A stretch of DNA of 64,000 bases from Taenia hydatigena (GCA_036345935.2 JADWOT020000006.1:13118519-13182518); one strand, 5' to 3'. Positions 13,501 to 28,902 are shown, numbered from the stretch's first letter. Translations and numbers: made by a program. The notes: generated by a model not told the origin, from the letters alone.

Positions 13501-15321
13501 AATCTCCTCCCAGACTGTCGTTATTCTCAGCGTTTTCCATAGTGTGAGAACATATTCAGTTTTTTCAACATAACAACACAGAAGTAATGCGATTACATAG
13601 TATTAATATCACTGTACTTTAGGTGCTGTTTGGGAATGCATTTCAGTAACGTGGCAGCTTGTTGAGGTGTTTGACGTTGGAAAGGTAACAGAGTGGCGAA
13701 CGAGAAGTTGGTTTATGTCTAAGTAAAACGGTTTATTTCAATATGGCTATTGCAGTTAAGTGTGATCAATTTGTGTTGTGCTTCAGCAAGAGGTCATAAA
13801 TCATCCGAATGAGTGGAAGCAAGAAACTCATGAGCCTATTTATTCTGCCAGATATGAGGGTAAGTAGATCTCCAACTTAGGCCTCCTCTATTTCATGAAA
13901 AATGCAATTAGTAATATACAATCGAATTGCGAAGAAGAATGTGTAAACATATAAAACCTCAAATCTTTGGGACCATGTGATTAACTTTTAGTGCCCTCAC
14001 TAGATATTATTTACTCTTGCGCTATTTGCGTGCCCCTGATCTGATTTAGGCCTGCATCTCCGCATTCTCGAACTTATCACCTGTTTACTAAAATGCGAAC
14101 TCAAGTCAAAAGTCAGTGTCAATAAAAGCTTGTGATCCCACTTTTGGAAAATTTGGAGTGGAGGTTACTGAAGAAGAAAAGGGGATTTGTAAGTCGGTTA
14201 CATTGGCGAAACCCCGCATTCTCTGAAAAGCACTGCATGCTCACAGGCAAGAGCTACTACGTGCCCACCCTACGCATAGTGATGAAATTATCAAGTTGAT
14301 TTCAAAGCAAGTTGTAATGGACTTATCTCTACACATATCATACCTAGTCAAAAAACCTTAAAAGTGTATGCACCTTGAAAAAAACCCGTCTGTATTATGT
14401 CTACGCATCGGTGTGGAGAAAGAGCTCTAGTGGGCAGGCACACTTTGCTCACGGGATGCCCGAATTTTTGTGATCAGGTCAACTTTGTTTATGAGAAGTC
14501 AGACCTGTAAATGCAGTTCCACTCAGCAAAGGTGATCGTGCATTAGGAGCAAAGTTTTAAGATGATTTTTATGCGGTAGCGTACAAACAACCCACCAAAT
14601 CGTTCAGCACCATCGCCAACACTGCCAATGTTAACGAAGGTTTCATAACAATTAAAGGCTGTCTAAGATCAAATGTGCACTTTAGAGGTGTCAGAATTGC
14701 AAATGACTCCTTTCATTGCGATAAATAAGGGGCCGAATTGCATTTCATTGGTTTTGTGATAAAAAGAGCTCGCCTCAAAAACGTGCTTGGGACTTCATTT
14801 GGTGGTCAGGCCACTTTGCAGCATTAGCTTTTATTTTGGTCTAACAGAAAGTAAAACTATAGCTCAGGGTGGGTGACATTGCACTGTTTTCGCTCGTAAA
14901 GCATGAAATTTATGTAAAACGATTAGTGAGACATCTCGCATGAATCCGTTCCACAAAGTAGCTGATGTAAAATAATAATGACTTCGTTCGATTAATTGAA
15001 AGGAAGGAACTCACTTGTTAGATCAGCCTAACGGTAGAAATGTATTTTTCCTTAGCAAAGCGGGTATAGTGCTCAAGCGCCTTGAAGCAGGTGATTTCTT
15101 TGGTGAAATTGGGATCCTCTGCATCAACGGTGGTGGTAACAAGTGAGTTTCATGTTATCTGCACCCACTCAGCGACCTGTACTTACTTGCGAAAGATCCT
15201 TTATTCTGTTCTTTCCCTTCAAAGACGAACAGCAGACGTTCGAGCAGTGGGATATGCTGAACTATTTGTGCTTTCACGCGAAGACGTCCTTTCAGCTCTC
15301 GCCGACCATCCAGACGCCCAT
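385..15321 (+). CDS. Cyclic nucleotide-gated cation channel (CNGA-like), core exons
   Basis: A plasma-membrane cation channel opened by cGMP or cAMP. Exons, all joining in phase: 385-1955, 7234-7292, 7858-7919, 8158-8246, 11138-11240, 11933-12087, 15056-15142, 15225-15321. Exon 1 holds a polar N-terminal region of about 314 residues, S1 near residue 315, the CNG S2-S3 signature (LVVRDARKIATRY, then LALLPFDLF), S4/S5 and the pore TLTTIGD. Exon 2 is S6 (YLIGVFVFATIVG). The C-linker follows (GNIINNRNAARLSF; RVLRWYDYAWERR). The cyclic nucleotide-binding domain, near residues 629-741, has PGDLICRKGEVAREMFII, GDFFGEIGIL and the ligand-contacting RTAD. The start ATG is the first in frame after a tract rich in T and G. 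The last exon ends at PDAH in phase 0, so the family's C-terminal coiled coil must lie further on. The first intron is 5.3 kb. The family is certain; the subtype is not. Confidence 0.9.
1956..7233 (+). other. Large first intron of the CNG channel gene
   Basis: It begins GTGAGT and ends TTTTAG. Apart from a TG microsatellite at 4542-4588 I see no coding exon, RNA gene or recognisable transposon. Open frames here are short and unrelated to known families. Confidence 0.6.
4542..4588. repeat. (TG)n microsatellite
   Basis: An unbroken TG dinucleotide run of about 47 nt inside CNG intron 1. It creates artificial open frames of Cys-Val or Thr-His repeats on the two strands, which I do not count as genes. 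Confidence 0.97.
8247..11137 (+). other. CNG channel intron, no gene seen
   Basis: It lies between the C-linker exon ending WYDYAWER and the next C-linker exon. The donor is GTAAGC and the acceptor CTTTAG. I saw no exon-like block or repeat in it. Confidence 0.5.
12088..15055 (+). other. CNG channel intron inside the nucleotide-binding domain
   Basis: It splits the binding domain after the GVLEVIG strand. The donor is GTAAGT and the acceptor CTTAG. I could support no gene inside this 3.0-kb stretch. Confidence 0.5.
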
Positions 15322-16786
15322 GTACGTATGCACAAATGCTTTATTTCCTTTCAGGCCAATTAGCATTATAAACGGTTGAGTTGGTATGCACAGAGGTTTG
15401 CGATGCCTAGTGTCTACGCGTGCAACACACCAGTTTATTGTAGAAGCTCAGCATAAAAAGCGAATCGTATTAGCAGCTTAGGAACAACTTAAAAATGCTT
15501 CTTGGTATTGTTAACCTTAAACTTGTATCAAAAGCATAAATCGTCGATTCTGTAGCTTTTCCTAATGGTTTGCGTCCCAAAATTATTTAGTTGGAATTTC
15601 TGACTTGGTGCGTCGGATGCTGGTTGTTACTATCCCTTATAGTTTGTTTATCCCTATCCTGCATTGAAAATTTTAAGCAAAAAAATGAAGTCCTGTGCCT
15701 ACAGCCCATGCAGTCAGCTTCGTCTGGATGCTTACGCACGATAAGGTTGGCGAATGCGAAATGTACAAATGTTGTATAGTGAAGGCGGTCTCAGCAGATA
15801 GGCCAGCCCTATTACTGATCTAAATTGTCGCATTATTTTGCACCTGTTGAGCCCTCCTAATTTGTATAATGTTAATAAACCGTAAGCGATTATTAACCGA
15901 CTGTTAGGGGTTGGAAAAGGCCATATTGCCGTGAGTGGTTTTAAATGCTATTTAGACATTTAATTTTGCTCAATTTTAAATGTTATTATAGACTCTGTGA
16001 GTTTGATAGCGATGATTTATGCGACGACATCGGGTGCAAAAAGCCCTGAAGCTAACTTTGAGCTTTCTGCGTGAGGCATGCCATTATGTGCGAAGAGACA
16101 CTTGACTTTACCGGTTAAAAAGATAAATACTAGTGGCTCCTCTCCCAATTACTGATGCATGCAGGTTTTATTTTCTTCTCCAATTAAGACTATAATAATG
16201 GAACATGCAACGCAGCGGTTAATGGAATCCAAAAGCCGAGAAGACGCTCAGGTTTGCCCTGCAATTTTTTCTCTTAAGACGTCGTTCTAGATCACAGTTA
16301 ACCAACAACCAACGGACATTGCTCCTTCTGGTGCGTGGTTTACGACCTAAGTGCTTTGCTTCTCTATGAAAAATGCTGCATTTTTTGCTGCCTGTTTGTA
16401 GTACACACAATGGCATATCTCTAGTAGGATACGTTAACGAATAAAATAGGCGTCGGCTCGGCAACTTTATTTACTTTAGTTGGTATGATTCAAATACATA
16501 ACTCTAGCAGAATACCGCACACTTCCTTCGTATGCTTGCCACATTTTCTGAAAGTTCGATTACTTTTTAGCTCAATTTTATTTTTCTTCGTAAGATCCAC
16601 GCACTCGCCACGCATCCCTCGTATAAAGGCAGGCCTCTGATATTTGATGGCAATGGTGGTCCTGACTGTAAATTTGAATTAAATTAAGTGCCAGTTTTAC
16701 AATTCTTGTCACACAATTCCACTCTTGGCACGAATGTCTAAATGAAACTACAGTAGCTCGGTTTTGGTAACAAGGCGCATTTTCAG

Positions 16787-17038
16787 TTCCCCAAAAAGCC
16801 GTTTTACAAACCTACGAGCGCAGAATTGACTCGAATACTAAACAACCTTTTCTATAAAAAGAAGTCAGATCCTACTACTTTGCAACAATATTCGGAAAAG
16901 CTAATGTCGTACTGCCCACAGAGTTTCTTAAAAGCTTTTGGTTATAGCTTCCCTAAAAATCAGCTCAATCCTGCACTTTCACTTACGAACCAAGAATTAG
17001 CTACCTTTTTCCAAAACAATGTAGTTGGAACATTTTAA
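16787..17038 (+). CDS. Unrecognised candidate terminal exon
   Basis: A clean acceptor (TTTTCAG, ends 16786) opens an 83-codon frame ending in TAA. It is in phase 0, so it could follow the CNG exon ending at 15321. The peptide has basic patches and a non-repetitive, protein-like middle (for example YKKKSDPTTLQQYSEK), but I recognise no family and it does not resemble the usual segment after a CNG binding domain. It could be an alternative CNG end, the last exon of another gene, or chance. Confidence 0.25.
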   Translation, partial: FPKKPFYKPTSAELTRILNNLFYKKKSDPTTLQQYSEKLMSYCPQSFLKAFGYSFPKNQLNPALSLTNQELATFFQNNVVGTF

Positions 17039-17693
17039 AATTGAAATACATACTGCTGCAAGTCATAGACATCTATTGCGTATTCGACGGGAAAACCCAG
17101 GAACAGGTGGCCTGGTGTATGGTATGAGTATGTAGTAGACTTGAACCCTAATACGTGTACATGCTTACCCCAAATACCGAGGCATTGATGCCCCAAATCA
17201 CTCTTAAAGATGCCCCAACTCGCAGATGTTTGAGGAAAAAGGGGCGTGTTAGCGTGCATTAAGTGCATCTTCACGCCTCATTGGCCAACTAGATGAAAAT
17301 TTTCTATTACGTTCTGGATTCGGTCGAAAAGGAAAAAAGACTAAGTACCCAAATGAAAGCCTTCAGAATTTTGCAATGCTTATGCTCTTTTGAGGCTGTA
17401 AACACCTTCAACGCAAACACATGTTTGTAAAAGATATCCAGATAGCTGCAGCTTCATCGAAAGATAACAAATTAACGAAGTGCGCAAGCACACATTGAAC
17501 TGCTTATTGACAGTAACACTTACAACCGGAGTTCTTTACAAATCATCTCAATATGCGTCCGCCTGTCAATGCTGCGATGACTTTTTTGTCTTCTAACACC
17601 GTTAAATGCATACAAAAGTCTCAACCCATAGCTCACGATTCTTTGATTGCAGATGTCTTTTGATCAGATTCCTCAATGTGCCAACCCATTCAG

Positions 17694-18363
17694 CTCAATC
17701 TGACAGATAAGTTACCTTTTATAAGGTTTTTAATTTATGCTTGTATTCGTATGGAAGAAACGATGGCATCACGGGGTACCAAGGGGGAGGGTATTGTGAT
17801 GCACCAGGATCTGCACGGCTCTGTATTGTCCGCCCTGCACGAATTCGCCTTGCCTGGGCCCAGCAGACCCACAGGCGACGCCATCGCTGCAGTCCGCGCA
17901 GCCTCCACTTCCACTGCCACCTCGCCCGCAGCCTCCGAGGTGCACTATCAAACATTCGCCCTGAAGTGAGAGCTTTTTCCGTCTGTTTACCTGTTTTGCG
18001 TAACTTGTGTCTTAGCGCATATTGTCTGATTAACTTTTAGTGGCAGATTTCATAGACTCCCACTCATGCTTTCATCAATCCACCTTCCACGAGTCAGACA
18101 GGAGGAAGTTATTGCTCTTGGCTAGGTGATTTGCAGCAAAAGACACTGTTTATTCCTTGACTAAAAATCGTGGGAAACCTTCGTGTGTTTTAAGTGTTTT
18201 GACCGTGTTGTTGTTCAGTTCCATGCTTAGACAAACGCTAGCCAGGGTGAAGTCAAGTAAACTTGCTTTGGAACATTATCAAAACTCCCCCACAGATGGA
18301 ACTATGCCTGTCGTCAAGGGCCCATTTGTCGAAGGCACTCTTCAAGCAAGGATTTATCAGACC
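17694..18363 (+). CDS. Probable 3' exons, perhaps the CNG channel C-terminus
   Basis: Two exons join in phase: 17694-17965 (acceptor ATTCAG, donor GTGAGA) and 18231-18363 (acceptor CTTAG, donor GTAAGA). The first starts in phase 0, as needed to follow the CNG exon ending at 15321. It contains RMEETMASRG and GIVMHQDL, faintly like the segment after the CNG binding domain, then an Ala/Ser/Thr-rich run. The second encodes a polar peptide (SSKLALEHYQNSP). Its end phase does not fit the exon at 19325, so at least one exon between them is missing; 18616-18664 (AQVIERSISKLLQF) is a possible piece. Assignment to the CNG gene is inference. Confidence 0.4.
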
Positions 18364-19324
18364 GTAAGACCTCAACAATGACACGGTTTGGGTTGGTTCA
18401 CAGTTAGGAGTTCGAATACGCGTTCCAGTACAAAATTTATTTTTTTTCATGCGTTTATTTATAATTTTAAATTGAAACGAATGCTTACCTCTCTCGAGCA
18501 GTGCAACTGAATCGCACCATACGTATGTAATGCTTATCTAACGACAAAAGCTTACACGAGGATTCTTTTGTTTGCCGAGAACAATTACATCCTGCAATAA
18601 AAGTTGCACAATGCAGGCTCAAGTTATCGAGAGAAGTATTTCAAAATTGCTGCAGTTTCAAAAAGGTGATACTAATTATAATCATTCTAGGCTAAGCAGT
18701 TAATTTGAAGACCTTGGATAGATAAAATGAATTAAGTTTTATTCTGAAAATTCGGTGAGTCGAAAAAAGGTTTGCGAATCAGGGTAAGTGCTAAAAAGTT
18801 ACTAGTAATGGCAAGTAATAAGACTAGGCAACAGCAGCATTCGGATTACCTGTTAAAGAGGATGGTATTCTTGAATTTTCGAGAAAAGTATTGGTCAAAA
18901 TGTTTCTGCAACCCAAGTTCCAAAAAATGGACTACATAAATTTCCCAATTCTCGTAAAAAAATGGATGCTTTGGAGATGAAACTAATTTTGGGCAAGCAG
19001 TTCTGCGTTTGTCGAATTAAAGCGCAGCAGGGACTTCTCGAACTTGAATAGGTCTTCAAATATTACCTGCTGTTTGTTAGCCAGCGATTGCTATACCGTT
19101 TAAACCACCAAATAGACTAAGTAATAGGCTTGGTGATTGAGGTCAAAAAGTAACCATAAAGTGCGGCTTGGTGCCAAACCGACTGCATAATTGCGCAATT
19201 GGTTGCGCTTGACATGTCACCATGCAAACAGAGTGCCTATCAATCGCCTGGCAGTTGATAGTAAGTTCAAGATCTGCGAGTTCGATCGACAAGCATGGTA
19301 ACTGTTTTTTTATCCTCCTTACAG

Positions 19325-20022
19325 AAAAAGCATTTTTATGAAACGAGAAAAAGACGCCATTAATGCTCTCGCCGAATTAAATCAATTTGTCGAAGAAGCA
19401 ATGGTAGGTCTTTTGTATTTCGGCGTTTGACTCTGCATTTGTTCAGTTCCTTCTTGTCAACTGTTCTGAAAGAGTAAGTGCAAGGGACGAGAGAATACAC
19501 GAACTCGTGAATGAAAACATTTCGCTCAGGCGGAAACTAAAGGAGTGAGTTAATGCCATTATTCAATGAATGTTTGGCTGATTTTTAACGCTTCGAAGAT
19601 GGCATTGGTAAGGGTGCGATCTTTTACTGTGAGCATTAATGCCTTCTTCCCGTGAGGATCATTTCTCACAACCTCACAACCCGGAATATCCATTTGACTC
19701 CAAGGCATAGGCTAAAGCTGTATTTACCATTGAGTTGAACTATTTAACCTAATAAAGTCACCCTGCTCAACAGCCTAACTGTTGAGACATTATGAGAAGT
19801 CCAGATGATTAGCGCATTAGCTTAATAATTGGCTAGATCTCAGGAGGACTGACAAGGTTATGAGTAGGAATAGCGTTAAAGTGACTAAGTATATTGTATT
19901 CTAGCTCTGATTAAATTATTAGTTACCAGGTTTCAAACAATGGATCGCTAATTTATAATTGTAGATTGAAAGAAATGCGCTTGGAATTTGCGAAGGACTG
20001 GAACCTGGGAGGGACGGCTTAG
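19325..20022 (+). CDS. Coiled-coil C-terminal exons of an unresolved gene
   Basis: Three exons join in phase to a stop: 19325-19403 (acceptor TTACAG), 19447-19544 (donor GTGAGT) and 19965-20022 (acceptor TTGTAG, stop TAG 20020-20022). They read KREKDAINALAELNQFVEEA, then ARDERIHELVNENISLRRKL, then KEMRLEFAKDW. Leu, Ile and Val spacing and dense charge suggest a short coiled coil. CNG A-subunits carry a C-terminal leucine zipper, so this may be the end of the channel gene upstream. A separate small gene, with an in-frame ATG near 19338, is also possible. The intron between the first two exons is only 43 nt, in keeping with the short introns of neighbouring genes. Confidence 0.45.
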
Positions 20023-21313
20023 GCAGCCATCCTAAAACAACACTCGTGCATTCCAGCAATTGGTGCGGCACCGTTTAGCGCAAAATGCAACTTTCGAGGT
20101 TATGTACTCACCGGTAGGATAATGCAGATATTGTACTACCTCCATCCTCAACGTGCTTGATACAGTAATTGCTACTCCTTATTTACTCGTTCTTCACTTT
20201 TCAGACCTATTGACAAATCGTATACCTGTAGTTGTGCTTATTGAGAGATCAGCTGCAAAGCTTTGTGAATATGCTACCAACACATGCACCGTGATCTAGC
20301 AGAAAAGCAAAAATAAACGGCGCTATAATGCGAAAAAATTACCATGGCTAAACTCAGAAGTGATTGGAATTATTTTGCTGCATGAATAATGTAATGCACT
20401 GAAATTGTTTACGCCCTCCCACCAGTCTGCAAGGCATTGGTACAAGTGGTGATTAATGAGTGCTGTGTTTCATCACATCCAAGGAAACGAAGAAGGATGC
20501 GGGGCTTTGATTAAATGCAATGTGTGTAAACCGATATAAGAATAGCTTCTTAAAGGCAATTTGCCTTTGTTTTTCGATTCAATATTTTTCGTTATTGTTC
20601 CCTACAACCCGTCGTAATGGAACGTGTTTACAATTTGAATATAGCAATGTTAAACTTCACTATCATGCCCTCCCCCCTTTATGTGTAATTATCTGATTCG
20701 TTAAAGTGTTTCATTTTCTATTTTTGCAGGGAACCAATCTAAAACAGTCTTTACCAATTTATTCCCAATATTGCGTTTGTGTCCAGGTCTACTTTATCGC
20801 AGCCCATGATTAGTGTCCTCCTTACCGCAAGCGAGCTCAAGGTGATAAATTGCATCCCTGATTCCTTATAAACAGCATGTTGGACAATGTCGATAATCTT
20901 GTTCCTTATGGCCCTCATTTCAAAGAGTTTGACGATTCTCTAGAGGGACTCCAAATTCGAATGAAAGTTTCCAATTTTAGTAGAGATGATAATAAGACTG
21001 ATGAATACGTAGAAAGTCACGATAACGGAGATGAACGGGTATTTGGTGCCAACGCAGCTGGATCACTTGAATAAGCACGTAAACAATCAGCATAAAGTAA
21101 CGACGACGGCAATAATAAAAGTGTACATATGTTAAGGCAATGCTTAGGTATAAAATGTTATACATAAAATAAGGGTGGCTGACACGCATAATTTCCATTT
21201 TTTCCCAGCAAAAGCATGTCTGATTGTCAAAAAATAATTTTTGCTATCCTCAATGTTCATTGATGGTCGACACCATCTTTAGTACTATCCACGCCCACTG
21301 CTGATCCCAGCAA
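20023..21313. other. Intergenic stretch
   Basis: It lies between the coiled-coil exons and the left retrotransposon arm. A 65-codon open frame at 20877-21074 has an ATG but no splice support or family likeness, and I do not call it a gene. I saw no RNA gene here. Confidence 0.4.
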
Positions 21314-22035
21314 CTGCCAATAGCACGGGTATACTGACTGTTTTGCAACATCTTTATTTTCTCAGATTAGAGGGAGTTAATTGCAGACTTAATGGGTGCT
21401 GAGAGGATGGCTTTCCTCAGCTATCAAGGAGGCCGACACTCTCGCCAAGCACAAGGCTTGCATTGTATTCGCGCCTCCTTCCTAAGAGGTACATTCGAAA
21501 CGGCATAAGTACTGCATAGCTCTCTCGTCCTTTGACTACCGTCCCTGCTACTGCCCTTATGAAGTGCCTTTAACCATGCTGTCGGGTGCACCTCTTTCGC
21601 CCATTACCGCGTAGACTTCATTTTCGTATCCGACCGACGGAGCACCTTTGTAGGCTTGCATCCTGTTTGTGGTGGATGGTTATTGGCTAGTCACGGGGCT
21701 GTGCATTGCGGACGAGGTAGTTTGTAGGTAAGGATGTAGCATCCCGAGGCTCCCTCGAAGGCAAAAGAAGGCAGAACTCTAGGGTAGAATATATATATTC
21801 ACCGGACAGAGGGAAATAGGCTGTTGGCATGGCCCGGAGGCCAGCCCACGCAGCTAGGGCAGTACGGCCACCACTGTGACCTTGACCGAAACCGGTAGCT
21901 CCAACAAACGAAGTACTACAGAGGAAGCCTTCACTACTCGCAACGGATCTCCGCTTCAAGGATGGTGGGATCTGAGATGAAATTCGAGGTAGAAGTTAGT
22001 TCGACTGTATCCGTCGTGGTATATTTTTTGCCTGA

Positions 22036-22824
22036 TTAAGGCATTCGTAAGTGCCCCCGTGTGATGCTAAATGTTCTTCTTATGCCTTCCTTCAGACGCA
22101 GTACGTACTCTGGAGCATTTTCGGTTGTTATTTCCGTGTTTGGTAGAAAGATATCGGAAGGCGCTCTCATTTCGCAGCCTGTAAGCATCTTGAGCGGTGA
22201 AACACCAGTTGATGTGTGGACCGTAATCCTGTATACGAGGAGGGCGCGTCCTAGGCTCAAATCCCAGCTCCCAGATTGTGCGTCCTTGGTAAAAGCCTTT
22301 AGTAGTCCAATGAGGGTGCGATTCGTTTTTTCTACTCGTTTGTTGTCTTGTGGGTGTCCACGCACTCTGCGTGTCTTGGGGATCCCAAGGGTCCTGCATA
22401 GTCCGATAAACTGTTGGCTTTCGAAGTTGAGACCTTGATTACCATGGACCGATTCGGGAACTCCATGCTGACAAATCCACCGATCGAAGAAAATTTAAGA
22501 CAACGCTTCGGCCTCTTGTAAACTCATGGCTTCTGCCCCGACTACTTTCGTGAAGTAGTCACCCATAACCAGACTATATCGGTTTCCCTTCTTCTCAGGT
22601 GGTGGTGGGCACATGATGTCTACGCCCATTCTTTCCTCCGGGAATACCGTGGACATGGGTTGCAGTAGTGCAATTGCTGTGAGGTGAGACTTCTTGAAAC
22701 TGCTGCAAGTAATGCAGGTTCGACAGAAATCTAGCACGTCTGGGGTGAGTGAGGGCCACCAGTATCTTTTGCTTGGGGCATCTAGCATCCTCTTTTCGCC
22801 CACATGACCCAATTGCTCGTGCAA
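22036..22824 (-). pseudogene. Integrase relic of the left retrotransposon copy
   Basis: The minus-strand frame shows the zinc-binding HHCC region (HEQLGHVGEKRM, then CRTCITC), the first catalytic Asp (MGVDIM) and the last catalytic Glu (RVEKTNRTL). A TAA at 22495-22497 interrupts the core, and the usual second Asp of the D,D-35-E triad is read as Asn (HGNQG, codon 22438-22440). Both lesions are shared with the right copy. Not functional. Confidence 0.85.
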
Positions 22825-23016
22825 CTCTTAGAGAACTGTTTGTACTAACGAACGTGGCATTACTAGGCGCTTGGAGCACACGGTGTCCTCTTAATATCAT
22901 AAAACCTCATCTTCTAGGGAGAGTTTTGACCACTCTCGCCATATCCGTCTAGCTGCCTTGCTAGACGAGACCGTCTCCTCTGCCGTGGGCTTATAAGAGG
23001 ACGACAGGAACTTCTC

Positions 23017-23640
23017 CTACATCAGAGCTGTGTTGGAATCAGTGCTCTGCGTGCTTCTCCAATGGCGTTTAGTAGGCTCGCTCAGAAATGGCATACCCAT
23101 TACAACGTTGCCCATTTTGCCTGAGTTCGGTCTGCCTGACAGCGCATACTCATTGCTATGCTTAGCCCCTTGTCTGTGCTGAGCTGCAAAGTCATATTGG
23201 TGCAACTTCTCTCACCATCGTGTGCTTGATGATCCGTTCTCACTATGAACAGCATTGCTATCAGGTAGTGTCTGATAGTAAACAGCTCAAGCTGAGTTGC
23301 ACTTGTCTGCCTCATTTGTTGCTGATTTTGGCACTGGCATTGTGCCCTCGAATGTCTCTGCTCACGATGACAGCGTCATCGAGGTAGATTATACAGTGTC
23401 TTGGGGACAGACCGATCAATGCCCCCTACATCAGACGTTGGAAGGTGACCACAGCGTTATAGAGGGCGTGGTGACATTGACGGTTTTATAACCTCACTCC
23501 AAATCATCTCTTCAATCAGACGATTTACTTCTTCTTCTAACAGAGGAGGTGGTATACGCACGCCTAAGTGATTGCAAATGGGTCCAGCTTTGCCGCTATC
23601 TATCGTATGTTCCACAATGTTTGTTCGCTCTCATTTCGCG
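23017..23640 (-). pseudogene. Reverse transcriptase/RNase H relic, left copy
   Basis: The minus strand carries the start of a gypsy reverse transcriptase (IPPPLLEEEV), then after a large internal deletion the YLDD active-site box (codons 23375-23386), then RNase H pieces (ATQLELFTIRHYL, VRTDHQAH) and the tether before integrase (HQYDFAAQHRQG). These parts lie in different frames with stops. Not functional. Confidence 0.78.
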
Positions 23641-23700
23641 TCTTGCCAACGGGAACGTGCTTACGCACTAACTAGTGATGCCGAAGTTTTTTACTCTCTC

Positions 23701-24126
23701 ACGTTTGTATCCATGCTTATCACCACCTGCTAGTTGAGTGATGACTCTTGGCTCATCTGAGAAGATGTCATAAGCCATATTAGACTGTTAGAATTGATTG
23801 GGTCATGCTAACGCAGGAAAAGGCTTATTTGTTTACCGAAAGGCTGGAAATCTATAAGCGCGGTCGAAAACCACGCTAACTTGTGGAAGCATAACTCACA
23901 GAGATTGAAGAGGACATGCAGTATAAGGACAATTAAAGCATTGAAACGCTACATGATGATAAGTGATAAGTGATTAAACAAGGTTTAGCAAGGCAACCCT
24001 AATTACTGCATGCAATTGCGCAACATTTTGACAGTCTTCTATAGATTTAGGTAATTTATACATAAAGTAACCGTTTGTTTTAATTAATCTAGCAGCTGGG
24101 CGGTTTCTTAAGGGGTTTGGGTGAGC
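23701..24126. other. Upstream region of METAP2
   Basis: About 430 bp between the left retrotransposon arm and the METAP2 start codon. It presumably holds the promoter and 5' untranslated region. I see no clear TATA box or other signal that I can defend. Confidence 0.4.
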
Positions 24127-28038
<3,912 letters not shown>

Positions 28039-28088
28039 CATCTCCCTCCTATTCCTTGTACTGAAATTTTTTTGCTGGTTGACATTGA

Positions 28089-28094
28089 AATAAA
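28089..28094 (+). promoter_or_regulatory. METAP2 polyadenylation signal
   Basis: A canonical AATAAA 51 bp after the METAP2 stop codon. Confidence 0.75.
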
Positions 28095-28196
28095 ATATTC
28101 CTTACTTTTTGTGCTTTTTATTTCGAACTTATTTAAGTGCCAACTTTAACCCAAGCGTATACTTATTAAACTACTTACGAAATCTTTGTGTTTGAA

Positions 28197-28202
28197 TTTA
28201 TT
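28197..28202 (-). promoter_or_regulatory. Polyadenylation signal of the convergent minus-strand gene
   Basis: A minus-strand AATAAA 30 bp beyond the TAA of the convergent unknown gene. With the METAP2 signal at 28089 the two 3' ends come within about 110 bp of each other. Confidence 0.6.
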
Positions 28203-28231
28203 GACTCGTAGGTAACTCACTCCTATTCCCC

Positions 28232-28812
28232 TTACACCCCTAGCCATATTATGATTGCGATTTTGCTTTTATCTGGCAGTGACAAAAGGGAAAGTTGACT
28301 GTGTTGCCTTCCAATCATTAGTCGTCTCACTATTGCTTCGTCAATATCGGGATTGTTAATCTGCTGGAACTTGAGACTTTTAGGCTGAAATACTTCAACC
28401 TCTGGTGTGTTTTCAAGGTTCGCCTTTTCATCCTCAAGTACAGTACTTCCGTTCTTTGTAATGCGGTGCGAACACGTTGTATGTTTTTGTCTCTTAAAAC
28501 TGGTAAAGCCTGATCCTACCCGACGTTTTGAGGCGCAATCTAAGTCTTGCTCCTGGGATTCATATTTGATCTGATAGTGGTGAGGGTAAAAGTATTTGAT
28601 GAAACGGGGAAGTGGGATGTGCGGAAGAATTTGTGTCACCTCCATTTGCTCCAGGTGATTAGTTAGCTGTGAAGTAGAAGAAAGTTTATTTGTGGTGTAC
28701 TCTATTTAAAAGGTCTCAATCATCGAGTGTATTCACACCAACGTGTGCACTAGTTGTTGCAGGAGAAGGAGGTTCGCTTTCTTAACCTCAAAAGGGAACT
28801 TGTCGCGAAATT
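28232..28812 (-). CDS. Unrecognised gene, last two exons, convergent with METAP2
   Basis: Two minus-strand exons, 28739-28812 and 28232-28666, are joined by a 72-nt intron (donor GTGTGA, acceptor ACTTCACAG) in phase 0 and end at a stop followed by AATAAA. The joined peptide is about 168 residues. It starts with a Leu-rich, helix-like stretch (KKANLLLLQQLVHTL, then TNHLEQMEVTQ). A charged middle and a hydrophobic end (KSKIAIIIWLGV) follow. I do not recognise the family. The intron falls in the 72-75-nt class of other genes here, which supports the model. The first exon needs an upstream exon ending in phase 1 that I could not find; a donor at 28901 is a candidate. Confidence 0.5.
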
Positions 28813-28902
28813 CTGATGTGGTCTATTCTCGAGCATGGAAAGTTATTGAACTGCTCTTTAGTAGGTACCTGGCTCTACAGATTAGTGAGACTCGTACTCA
28901 CT

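Larger units (their letters stand above)
21314..23700 (-). mobile_element. Left copy: degraded Ty3/gypsy-type pol fragment
   Basis: Read on the minus strand, this arm holds, in order, a broken reverse transcriptase piece, an RNase H remnant and an integrase, then about 720 bp of non-coding 3' sequence. Protease, gag and most of the reverse transcriptase are absent, so the copy is truncated at its 5' end near 23.7 kb. I did not identify long terminal repeats or target-site duplications. Frame breaks and stop codons show it is dead. Its truncated end faces METAP2. Confidence 0.88.

Noticed and set aside
17719..17955. Several minus-strand frames near 17.7-17.95 kb
   Set aside because: They mirror the Ala/Ser/Thr-rich candidate exon on the plus strand; Arg/Gly-rich content is typical of a shadow.
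21687..21959. 90-codon frame in the retrotransposon tail, also at 31521-31793
   Set aside because: It is duplicated only because the arms are duplicated; no motif is visible, so it is treated as non-coding 3' sequence of the element.
22061..22438. 125-codon frame opposite the integrase relic, and its twin at 31042-31419
   Set aside because: A shadow on the strand opposite a clear integrase sequence.
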